DNA of 64,000 bases, taken from NCBI GenBank assembly GCA_015227615.1, contig JAALGZ010000009.1, forward strand, positions 1,178,001 through 1,242,000. Reading direction: 5' to 3'. Each line of letters opens with the position of its first letter. Position 1 is the stretch's first letter. Source of the DNA: Labyrinthula sp. Ha (taxonomy: Eukaryota; Sar; Bigyra; Labyrinthulida; Labyrinthulaceae). A program made the position numbers and the translations under genes. Shown here piece by piece: positions 54,888 to 64,000 of this stretch. The notes under the pieces were generated by a model. It was not told the DNA's origin. It saw only the letters and a list, made by a program, of their open reading frames with translations, and searched no databases.

Positions 54888-57800
54888 TTTAGGAGTTATA
54901 ATGAATATTTTTACACCGCGAACTTGTATTAAATGATCCCTATTGTAATATAATGATAGAAAAGTCTTCAGAGTCCTGAGTTCGACTCTGGAATGAAATA
55001 TTTAGATGGTTCTTGTAACTGTTCGGTCTGGAAAAGGTTCAATATTAGGTTCTCACCTTATGATTCAATATATCCTACATTAAAAATGTTTCTCGATGAC
55101 AAAGAATATGCTGAGGATGAGAGAACATTCAAACATTAGTTTTTGAAGTCAACAAGTTAAGAAATTTAAAAGTTTGGAGATTGTAATAAGTGTTACATCG
55201 CTGGTTATCTTTCTGATGGAACTGTATGTCTAACAAGCAAAGGGGAAGGGTAAACCCTCAGCTACATTGAACTCGAATCTCTGTGGACTCACCTTGAATA
55301 TGAACAAACTTCATCCGTTTTCATCGGAAGGTAGATAAATATTTCTGTACCTGAAGTAGCCATTAGGTAGCAAGCTATAATGAAGAATAGTTTTATCATG
55401 CATGTGTTGGTACCAATGCATGAAGAATTTATTCTAAACTTTAGATCACAGTAAAAAGCACAAGGGTTCATGATGTCATGGTAGGGAACAAACAGAACTT
55501 CTTTTGTAACATTATGAAAACCTGAAGTGTACAATAGTTATTTGCGACCGAGTTCGCTGTAAATTTTGGTTACCTAATGAGGTTGAGTCAGCATACAAGT
55601 CGGTACGAAAACAGCAAAATGGGATATGTACAACCCTTAATAGCTGTACTTGGACCGGGCTTCTGTGATGACGGACTGAAATTACCCAATCAGAACTTCC
55701 AAGAGTAGTCTTGTGATAATCTGGTATCATCCAACAGAGCTTTAGAGATACATTCTTTCGTGAGAGATCTGATTCATTCACACAAATGCCCAGATTACCG
55801 GGGTTACAGATCGGAATCAACCACACAAATTAGGTTCCGACTTAAAATCATACTCAACCAGTAAAAAAAGTTATCGGTCCAGTTCGAGTAATATTATCCC
55901 ATTGCCATTGGGTTTTGGTTAAATTCCAGAATCTAATTGGTTCAATTGGAGTTCTTACAGGATGGGTGATGAAGTCAGCTTTTTCCAGAATGGTTAGTCG
56001 GTGAAAGCCGATAAAATTCTTACAATTAAAGTCAACCGTAATATCCATTTTATTGGAGGCGCAGCTATGAAAGGCCCTTCAGAGCGATCTATGTTGTCTC
56101 TTAATTATTGTTAAAGGAAAATGAGTTTGCTCAACTCCACTTGATTAATCCTGGAAATCTAACTTCTTCAAGCCTATCTCAAGTTTCTGAACTGTGCAAC
56201 CAATTAGTGTAGATGTCATTAAGCTTAAGAAAGAAGTAAATAATATCTTAGGATAGTACGTTTCTTCTTCAAAAAGTTCTTCTGTTGTTGAATGTAGCAA
56301 CTCACGAGACTCATCATAGCAGTTGAGTTCATATTAGCTCAAAATTTTTATTTCTATTTATAGTTTCTAGTTAACTCATGAAGATAAATACCTTGATGAG
56401 AGAGAGATACCATACAAAGAGAAAAAAGTATATAATAACCCTAGGAATAACCTCCCTATACGATTTCAAAATCTGCACTTGATAGTTCATCCGCCTATTC
56501 AAATAGGAGCAAAGTATATGAGATTAGTGCAGTCTTCAATATAACATACTACATATTTACTGCACAGAAACTAAGCAATGGGGCATTTGATTCACGGTAA
56601 ACTAGCTCATCCTTTCACAGTCAGTTCCAGAATCCATTACTAGCATTTCACACTGTATGTGAAATTCATTTCTTTACAAGAATAAGGTTCTAACGAAGAA
56701 TTCGAGAATTCACCTAAATTTATTTTCTTGAGCAGGAATAGGGTATGGAAAGGCTTGCCACACCCAGACTACTATAGCTAGTGTTAGTGAGAATTGTTGC
56801 AGTGAGCAGAGATGATATAAATGGATGAACCCTGATACATAGATAAGTCGGGGCGGTGTGAGGAGGTAAACTAGATATTTTACGTGCTGTAATATTTTCA
56901 ACTTGACTTCGGTGTTTGAAAAGAATTTATTTGGCTAGGAGTTCTAGTTCGACTCTTAAGAAATTCAACGCAAACAATAATTAATTCGTTTATCCTAAGG
57001 ACATCTTTCCATAGCGGAGAAGCTCCAGTCCATAGAGACATTCATTCAGTTTATCTGATAAAGAAACACCTAATATGGCTCTAAATCATCTGCATGCCAT
57101 ATATCTACATTTCCTAAGGAGCTAGGTTAACACGAAGACACTATACATTGACTCAAATTGCGATGCATCCGTGGGAAACTTTCTTCTCTAACCAATCCTA
57201 TATTAATAAAAATAGTTTCATCTTAACTATATTTCATGGATTCCAGAAAGATTCAGCTTACTAAATATGCTTACCTCACTATCTAGAGTGTAGTCGGAGT
57301 ACCGATGAAAATATGACTGCATCTTAACTTTGCAGAGTACTTTATTATGATTGCACAAAGTAGTTCTAACTTTGGAACGTTATCATTGTGCAACTGAGCG
57401 TAGAAATAGACTTCAGGCAAGGAATCCCAGTAGCAGTATTTTCGTGCATCAATAATCAGGCGGATATTGCGAAAAAATCACTCCTAAGTAGGTATCAAAC
57501 TTAATAAATATTATCAATAATTATTTGATAATTCTGTTGATTATAATTATCAATAACAGAATTGGGATATTGATTATTGTCAAGTGATTCATATTATCAA
57601 TTGATTACTAATTATAAATTGGGCTACATCACCTTGAGCAAGACGGTCCAAGAACATACATTTTATTCATGTACTGTATGAAAATCTTAGTTGAAGAAAA
57701 TTCATTGACATGGATAATGGATTTTGAGGTACTAAATATATGCTAAATTTCTCCTCTTGAACTTTTAAGTTGCTTCTTATCACTGACTTAGTTTTATCGG

Positions 57801-60800
57801 GGCTAGCATTGTTGTCTAACTCAACTCAATGGGTTCTCATATATAGAAACTATCTTTACATAAGAAAAGCATAAGTAAACCATATTTCGGAATCTATATT
57901 AAAAGCAAAACCATATTATTATATTTAAGTATGAGGAGCAAATATCATAGAATCATGGATTTAAGTGGGAAGAATGCGATAAAAAAATCAATTTTATTTG
58001 CACTGAATGATTCCAGCATATATCCGCCAAAATACTAAACATAAAATCTATGAAAATAATTAAAAACCTTAGCTTTATATATATGTGCTTTCTTTCGGTG
58101 GATCTATTCATTAATTAATAAGTTATTTTATAACTTTATTATTTTTTGTTATTATCATTTATTTATTAATCTTCCAGCTGGTAACAAAATCTACATTGGA
58201 GTAAATATTTTCAATTTGCAATTCGAGGTTTTCTTAGTTCTTAAATGACAAAAATACAGTTTGGAATGAAAGTAAAAAATATTTTCAAAAAATAGGTTTC
58301 TTTATTAATTCTTATACCCCAGATAAAATATAATTTTACCATTGAGGTTTCACAGTGAACAAGGGAACTTATAACATCCCTCCTGAGTGCTGTATTCTTA
58401 GGAGAATACTATTAAATCTGGAATCTAGTGGTCAAGTGAATTTGAAATTTAATTTGCCGGAGCTTACTTTGGCTGAATATGTTTACATTGTTTATGTCAT
58501 ATACCCCTAAATTAAACAAAATGTATTTTGAAGAACGTCAAACCTTTCTAAATGGTTGATTTTTCTTATTTCTTAAGTCTTATCTTGCATTATTATATGA
58601 TTTAACTTGGGATATTCTCGCTCAACTTTTTAAAGCATTTTTTTGCATTCTCATCTGCTGAAAAAAGGTTAGAATTGGTAAAAATCACTCTTATATGCAG
58701 GAATAGTGATTCAAGTGCTTTAACCGGGCATACAAGTAAATCATGGCGTTATTGAAGGGATTTATTTTTTACACTTTATTTTCTGGCTCCATCTATGGTT
58801 ATTCCTACTATAATTCGCACAGGGCCGTTAGCAATTCCGATTGGTTTATTTTTCTCGACCTTGCCAAGATATCCATTGTAGTGTTTTAGTTTACCGTGAC
58901 TCATATCTTGTATTTTATTCTATTTACTTAACTACATCGAGTATATTTACGTATTCAAGAACTGTTTCTAAAAATCTTAATATAAAACAGCTTTTATTAC
59001 CTCATCTAATAGTTTGTCAATTTTTTACCAATTAGAGAATGAGGGTGAATTTTCTGCAAACATTTGAAAGGAGAAGAAAACTATGGTTATGGTTTTTTTC
59101 TGGTATTCAACGAAAGTTTTAGCCATGTTTTAAGGAACTGATTTATATCTTTAGTACGTATCTCCAATATTTATAGCACTTCACTCTTAATTATCTTCAC
59201 CGCATAGAAGAACTTTCCCAGATATTTAACGTTATTAGCCCCTGCTATTATTTGGTCTTGTACATCATACCTAGTGATGTTGCTCTTAAAATATACAATA
59301 GTTAGTTCGCATATTGGACACAAAGACCCCGTTTATTGGGTTTGATTCTGTATCATCATAAATAACTTATAGATGTGTCAGAATAAAATTCTTTAAGTAG
59401 AATGGTAATTTGACTTGTTCGTCGAAATACTTCCAAAACGGTATATTTATGGTGAAACTGACCACTTCATGTTATCACTTCTTAAGTTTTTGACCTCGCC
59501 ATCTTAGTTTTCAATGATTATTTATAGCAAAGATAATATTTAAAAAGTCATAAGCAGCGCGGATAAGTTTATTAGTATACTTAACTTCTTAGTTAAATAA
59601 TGTCGTGTATTCCTACAATCCAGCTGGAATTATGTAAATATTGGGCATCGTTTAGTGTTACTAGTATGATGTGATACATTCTAACATATCTATTGTCTAG
59701 TTTCAAATAGAATTACTTCAAGTTAATAGAACTACTTTTTATAACCCTTGTATAACCACACCCTTTATATTTGCTCTGAAACTTTTTTATTTTAAATAAA
59801 GATTGCTGTAGATAAATGGACAGTTTAAATACATCATCAATTTGTGATCATCTAGATTTACTCTCTGATAATTCTCAAAATATTATGACCAATACCATCA
59901 AAATAATACTTCATATCCAATAAAAATAATCAAGTCTGTTCTCTTTTTGTTTATTTTAAGTCTGAATATTTCCCGGGGTTTTAATTTTGTTGGCCCTATT
60001 TTTCATGAGAAAACCTACTTTACAACAATTGCTACTATCGACAGATTTCTTAATTTTGCTTTAACAGCAAGAGCTTTTTTCTATGCAACATTATTGAGAC
60101 GTGTTGTCGCTCTATGGTCCCTAGATAAGTTTTTTAACCTTTTTCTCAAGTATACAGTACGTATGCACTTCATGGACTCAGTTTATTAACGAGTTAAGAT
60201 TTGCTTTGATGGAATTTTGTATGAATATTCTAGAGATATGTTAAATGGATTTGCGAAAACTCGAGGGTGATGTTTCTTAGTTTATAATATCTAATATTTG
60301 ATTAATTTGATCTATTAACGAGATTTTGATTGGATTAGAAAAAATTTTCCGTGTTTCGTAAACTAAATTCTTACAAGTTTACCCATTCATCATATATAAA
60401 TATATTGCTGGTGCAATAAAATTTCTTTTCTTTGGCAACCAGGTTAATCTCTTTAAAACAAGGTAGAGAATTTCGAATTTCGGAAAAGTTTTTATTTCAT
60501 CGAGCTACTGTTTTGAATTGGTATTAATATTTATTCTGGTCTTAATGTACTGCTTTTATTTGGATAATTTCCCTAGAAGAGTGGTATTACTTCATCAAGT
60601 TAGTATTATATAAGATTAGTGCTTTCAAGTGTAAAGTTTTTGTTTAATTTCTAAGGACTTCTTTATAAGATATATATTCTATGCTTAAGCAATTCTTTTT
60701 ATATTAGTACTCCAAAACCTTATCCTCTATTTTTTCTTGTTCTTGGGTTAGTAAGTCTGTTTTAGTGCCTCTTACAAAAGCCTGATTAACTGTTTTTGTA

Positions 60801-63336
60801 TACAACTTATTCAAGCTCAAGAAATTATTCTTCTTGTTCTTATTCAACATTATTTCCCACTTTGCACAGAAGAATGTTCTATGTTAAGTCCTGTTTTTAG
60901 TACTTTTAGTTCCCGCTTTTCCTTGAGGATACTTGTGTAGTAAACTCTATTACTACGCTTGAAGAACAAGATATGTGGTCTTTATATTTGTTCCTAAATA
61001 GAACTTAAGAGGTATTTTCTGTAAACTATAAACTCGAAGAAGAATCGAATCATGTTCATGAAGTAATAACACATTCCTTAAAGGTGAAACCTTTACTTTA
61101 TGAATAAGAGGTTAGATGATTGTTTTCCCATTTTTTTCTTCGGCTTACGCTAAGGCTTGGTTATTTTTAATTAGTTTTTACAGAGAATATTCTAAATTAC
61201 TCCAAATGTTTTCGGATCTATTTCAATATCTTTGGGTTTGTTTTGAATATATGAGATGGAACCGAGCCTGTGCATTGAAACCAGTTACTAGAAAGATTCC
61301 AGGGTATTTTTTATATAGTTTTCTCTGTAATATTTCTGTAGCTTAAGTACTAGTATTTTATAGTTGTCTCTAAATTGACCAGTATCGACCGACTAGATGT
61401 TATATATAATTAGGTTTCTTTTTTTCATTTTCAGACTCATTTGATAAATTTTATTTTTCTCCTTTGTGCTAGAAACTAGTCTTAAAAAGTTTTAAAAGTG
61501 AACGAAAAGGGTAACACCTGTGGATAATTCTGATTGCTTTGATTGGGGCCTCATTCTATTCCTACAGGAAGTATTATTAGGTACTCCGAATCTGTGAAGA
61601 TTACTTTTTACCAGTTGACCTAGATTTAGGGAAGTTTAAGTTGCATAAATTCCTATAGTTAGATAAATTCAATGGAAATAAAGGTTTACTTCCTCCTTTC
61701 ATACCAAAATACATCTAAGAGTTGTAGATCCCTTGTGCATATTTGATGCAGCTACTTCGGTTTGTCTATAAGAGATTATGATGGGTTCTAACTCAATGGA
61801 GAAGTTTATATACTCTTTGACAATGTATAATTTAGTAACTTTTTATTGAATCGAACATAAGAAATAATTTTCGACATAGTGGTAACGGACGGCGCCCTGT
61901 TTCGCGTAGATTCTTTCTATATGGGTGTTCAGTTATTCCAAATATTATCTTCGCCGAGTTCGTCCTTCTTACATGTTCCTTTTCTCTGATGAATTTACTT
62001 TTTTTAATCTCTATATTACTTGAAAATTTAAGTAGTTGCCTAAAACTCTTACATATACAGATGTTCCCTTAAGGGCTCTTATTGCTATTACTTTACGCTA
62101 AATGCACACCTACTGGGGGTACTAACTAGCACACGATTTCAAAGGTAGTTATTCACTTCATAGACTAAATGATAATCTAGATGCAAAGATTTGTTAACTA
62201 GTGTATGGACGAGTTTAGTTATAATAGAGTTAGAACGTCAACGTTCTAGTTCGTCGTGGTAAAGCTGTTCAATTTTCCACTGCTTTTTATGACAAGGAGT
62301 TACGCCTATTGTATCAGTCAATACCTAGAAAAGTGTACTAATCTAGTTCCTTATGTTATTCTTAAGATTTAGTAATTTATCTAAGTCAGTATCATCCTAG
62401 GCTGTTTTATGACTAAGCAGCCATATTAATGACAATTAATTATATTCTTTGCACAAACATCAAACAACTTACAACTCTAATAATCTAGTCAAAGAAAGGA
62501 AAAAAACTACATATGAGCTCTTCATCTGAGATCCTAACCTACATTGTACTTCGGCAACTTATAATCGGCCCATTCTAGTAAACATTAACATTGATGCAAG
62601 GATTCGGGTAATAGCTTAGGGAATCCTGTATAATTTTTACTTGCCTGACTGCATAATGAATATAAAATTTCTATTCAAGAAAATTAACATAGCTTACTTG
62701 CTATCATGGGCTTATAGTTGATATCATCAGATCAAGTATTGATTTATGAAATACATATTAACTACAAGTAATTTAAAACAAAGTAATAACTTAAAGTGCT
62801 AAGATTCTTAACAAGAATATCTTAATCAGCGAAATGAAAGTAGTGTGTTCTATGGAATCCATGGTATTCTTCAACCACTGTAGATAGAACTTCGAATAGA
62901 ATTATGGCAGTATACAGGGAATCGGATGTTAGATTTTTTTTTTATCATGTTGACAAGTTTTCTCACTCATGGAAGAATAATTTCGTTTTATAATTCTAGG
63001 AAACTTTATTTTACCTGCTAAGAGTTTGGTTATAAGAATTCCTTTGGCATCATAAAATTAATCTAAATCTCTTAGAGCACTCAATGCCTTGATATCTATG
63101 GCTATACCATGCTTTCTTATCTCACACAACAATCTTTTATTCTGATATATCAGGAAAGCATCCTAAGACTGAATCTTGAAACTCCCAACTTCACTATAAC
63201 TTCTCCGGTTCAATGATCACGTTTGACAAATAAGTGCCGATACGACATCGAACTAATACACACCTAAATTTGGCATGTGTTTGATAAATTCAAAAATTAT
63301 ATGTTAAATACATGACAGACAAAACCGATACAGCCA
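54888..63336. other. Long gene-poor stretch
   Basis: No supported gene across 8.4 kb. GC-richer, coding-like minus-strand frames occur at 55289-55534, 55512-55826 and 55854-56048 (Trp/Cys-containing, with IGFHRLTILEKADFI and VTKEVLFVPYHDIM). They do not join by 28-32 nt introns and match no family I know; they may be a decayed gene. One dispersed AT-rich repeat lies at 57500-57720. The rest is low-complexity AT-rich sequence. Confidence 0.5.
57500..57720 (+). repeat. AT-rich dispersed repeat, copy 2 (partner 39590-39830)
   Basis: Direct-orientation relative of 39590-39830 with the same ordered landmarks (attataattatcaataa, agaattggga, tatcaattgattac, gtactgtatgaaaa, tgacatgg). It has internal A/T palindromes around attatcaattgattac. 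Non-coding. Confidence 0.5.
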
Positions 63337-64000
63337 TCAAAAACATTTTCTATGAACAATTGTAGGTCCACATTCGTCATAAGCTTGTTTTGAAACCCAC
63401 ATTTCACTAAATGTAGATAGAGAAGCAAGGATAGAACCCCCAATCCAAGTCGAGTACTTCCTTCCTGGGGGTGCAATTATCTTTATCTTCATGCTAGAAG
63501 GTGCTAGTGCAGTTAGTTCCTTCGCAAATCTGTCACCAATCCCAAGAAACATAACATTCCCACCTGATAATACGACATTACTGTATAACTGTTCTCTAAT
63601 ATCTATATCACATTTCATAATACTTTGATATGTTTCATCAACAATGCCAGAACTTTCTTTCCCAATAAAACTTGGCTGAAACAATACTTCAGGACATCTA
63701 AATCTCTCACTCCCAACAGTAATTACTTCTCCATCTGGAAGCTCATAGGTTTTCTCTGCATCTGAACTTTCTGATGAACTTTTCATATCTGTATCAAAAT
63801 CAAGAGGAATGTAACATAATTTTTCTTTCACATCTCTCACAATCTCACGTTCAGCACTTGTTGTAAAACTATATCCTCTTTCTGTAAGGATCTTCATCAA
63901 ATATTCTGTCAAGTCTCTTCCAGATAAATCAAGTCTCTTAACAGCATGAGGAAGTGCATAACCTTCATAGATTGGCACTGTATGTGTTACTCCATCTCCA
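63337..64000 (-). CDS. ACT: Conventional actin, 3' part (runs off the window)
   Basis: The C-terminal 220 residues of actin, the frame staying open to the window edge. [20 protein letters not shown] is the second phosphate loop. It is followed by [43 protein letters not shown], the adenosine loop [36 protein letters not shown] and the terminal HRKCF. All conserved landmarks are present, so it should be a working actin that polymerises with ATP. It has minor lineage-specific changes such as [10 protein letters not shown] in the loop before YELPDG. No intron is visible in this part. Confidence 0.95.
   Translation of the reverse strand, partial: GDGVTHTVPIYEGYALPHAVKRLDLSGRDLTEYLMKILTERGYSFTTSAEREIVRDVKEKLCYIPLDFDTDMKSSSESSDAEKTYELPDGEVITVGSERFRCPEVLFQPSFIGKESSGIVDETYQSIMKCDIDIREQLYSNVVLSGGNVMFLGIGDRFAKELTALAPSSMKIKIIAPPGRKYSTWIGGSILASLSTFSEMWVSKQAYDECGPTIVHRKCF

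Noticed and set aside
54960-55000. tRNA-like B box (gagttcgactctgg), with a similar one near 56950
   Set aside because: No A box at the right distance and the T-arm does not form five pairs around a seven-base loop; no cloverleaf could be drawn.
55854-56048. Retroelement polymerase remnant
   Set aside because: The translated sequence superficially recalls a region after a reverse transcriptase core, but no catalytic box or neighbouring domain could be found.
1-64000. Non-standard genetic code suggested by tiny introns (ciliate-like)
   Set aside because: Conserved genes end at TAA, TAG or TGA in the expected places and show no in-frame stops once introns are removed, so the standard code fits.
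1-64000. CRISPR arrays, prokaryotic operons, riboswitches
   Set aside because: No regularly spaced identical repeats and every recognised host gene is eukaryotic with introns or single transcription units.

Overview
The window is nuclear DNA of a small, very AT-rich eukaryote that uses the standard genetic code. Evidence for a eukaryote: spliceosomal introns, actin, an actin-related protein, a candidate exocyst-type subunit, a non-LTR retrotransposon, and two proteins that look mitochondrial. I cannot place the lineage. The most telling trait is splicing: the 15 introns I could reconstruct from five genes are all 28-32 nt (seven are exactly 28 nt), with GT...AG ends and usually a TTTAG or TCTAG acceptor. 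Such tiny introns occur in a few unrelated protist groups, so this narrows the organism without naming it.

Layout. 1-4.9 kb: no convincing gene. 4.9-13.3 kb: two nearly identical secreted or anchored bacterial-type lipase genes in inverted, tail-to-tail order, with an old broken Ty1/copia element between them. 13.4-17.8 kb: a divergent tandem repeat followed by a minus-strand LINE carrying endonuclease and reverse transcriptase domains. 17.8-19.5 kb: a tyrosine-recombinase-like gene fragment lying among palindromic 29-bp sites. 20.6-22.7 kb and 36.0-38.0 kb: two inverted copies of an unrecognised, decayed coding repeat of about 2 kb. 29.1-35.9 kb: a BED zinc-finger gene, a divergent pair of secreted LRR paralogues and a six-exon GT61-type glycosyltransferase. 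42.1-54.9 kb: the host gene island, with a candidate Sec5-like tether, a mitochondrial chalcone-isomerase-like protein, a bacterial-type aspartyl-tRNA synthetase, a zinc-ribbon/ubiquitin-like protein, an LRR protein, a basic protein, an SDR oxidoreductase and a divergent actin-related protein. 54.9-63.3 kb: no convincing gene. 63.3-64.0 kb: the 3' part of a conventional actin gene.

Organisation. The islands are extremely compact: start codons of divergent genes are 10 and 52 bp apart, and two convergent stop codons are 10 bp apart. The deserts are kilobases long and hold only decayed repeats. A word ATTTTGGGCAAT, or a close variant, sits within about 30 bp of six inferred start codons, in either orientation, and is a strong candidate core-promoter element.

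The most novel-looking items are this promoter word, the uniform 28-32 nt introns, the recombinase fragment with its palindromic sites, the patchwork-converted lipase pair, and the two-part GT61 protein of about 1,028 residues. All exon joins were derived by eye from reading-frame continuity and GT/AG ends, without transcript data.
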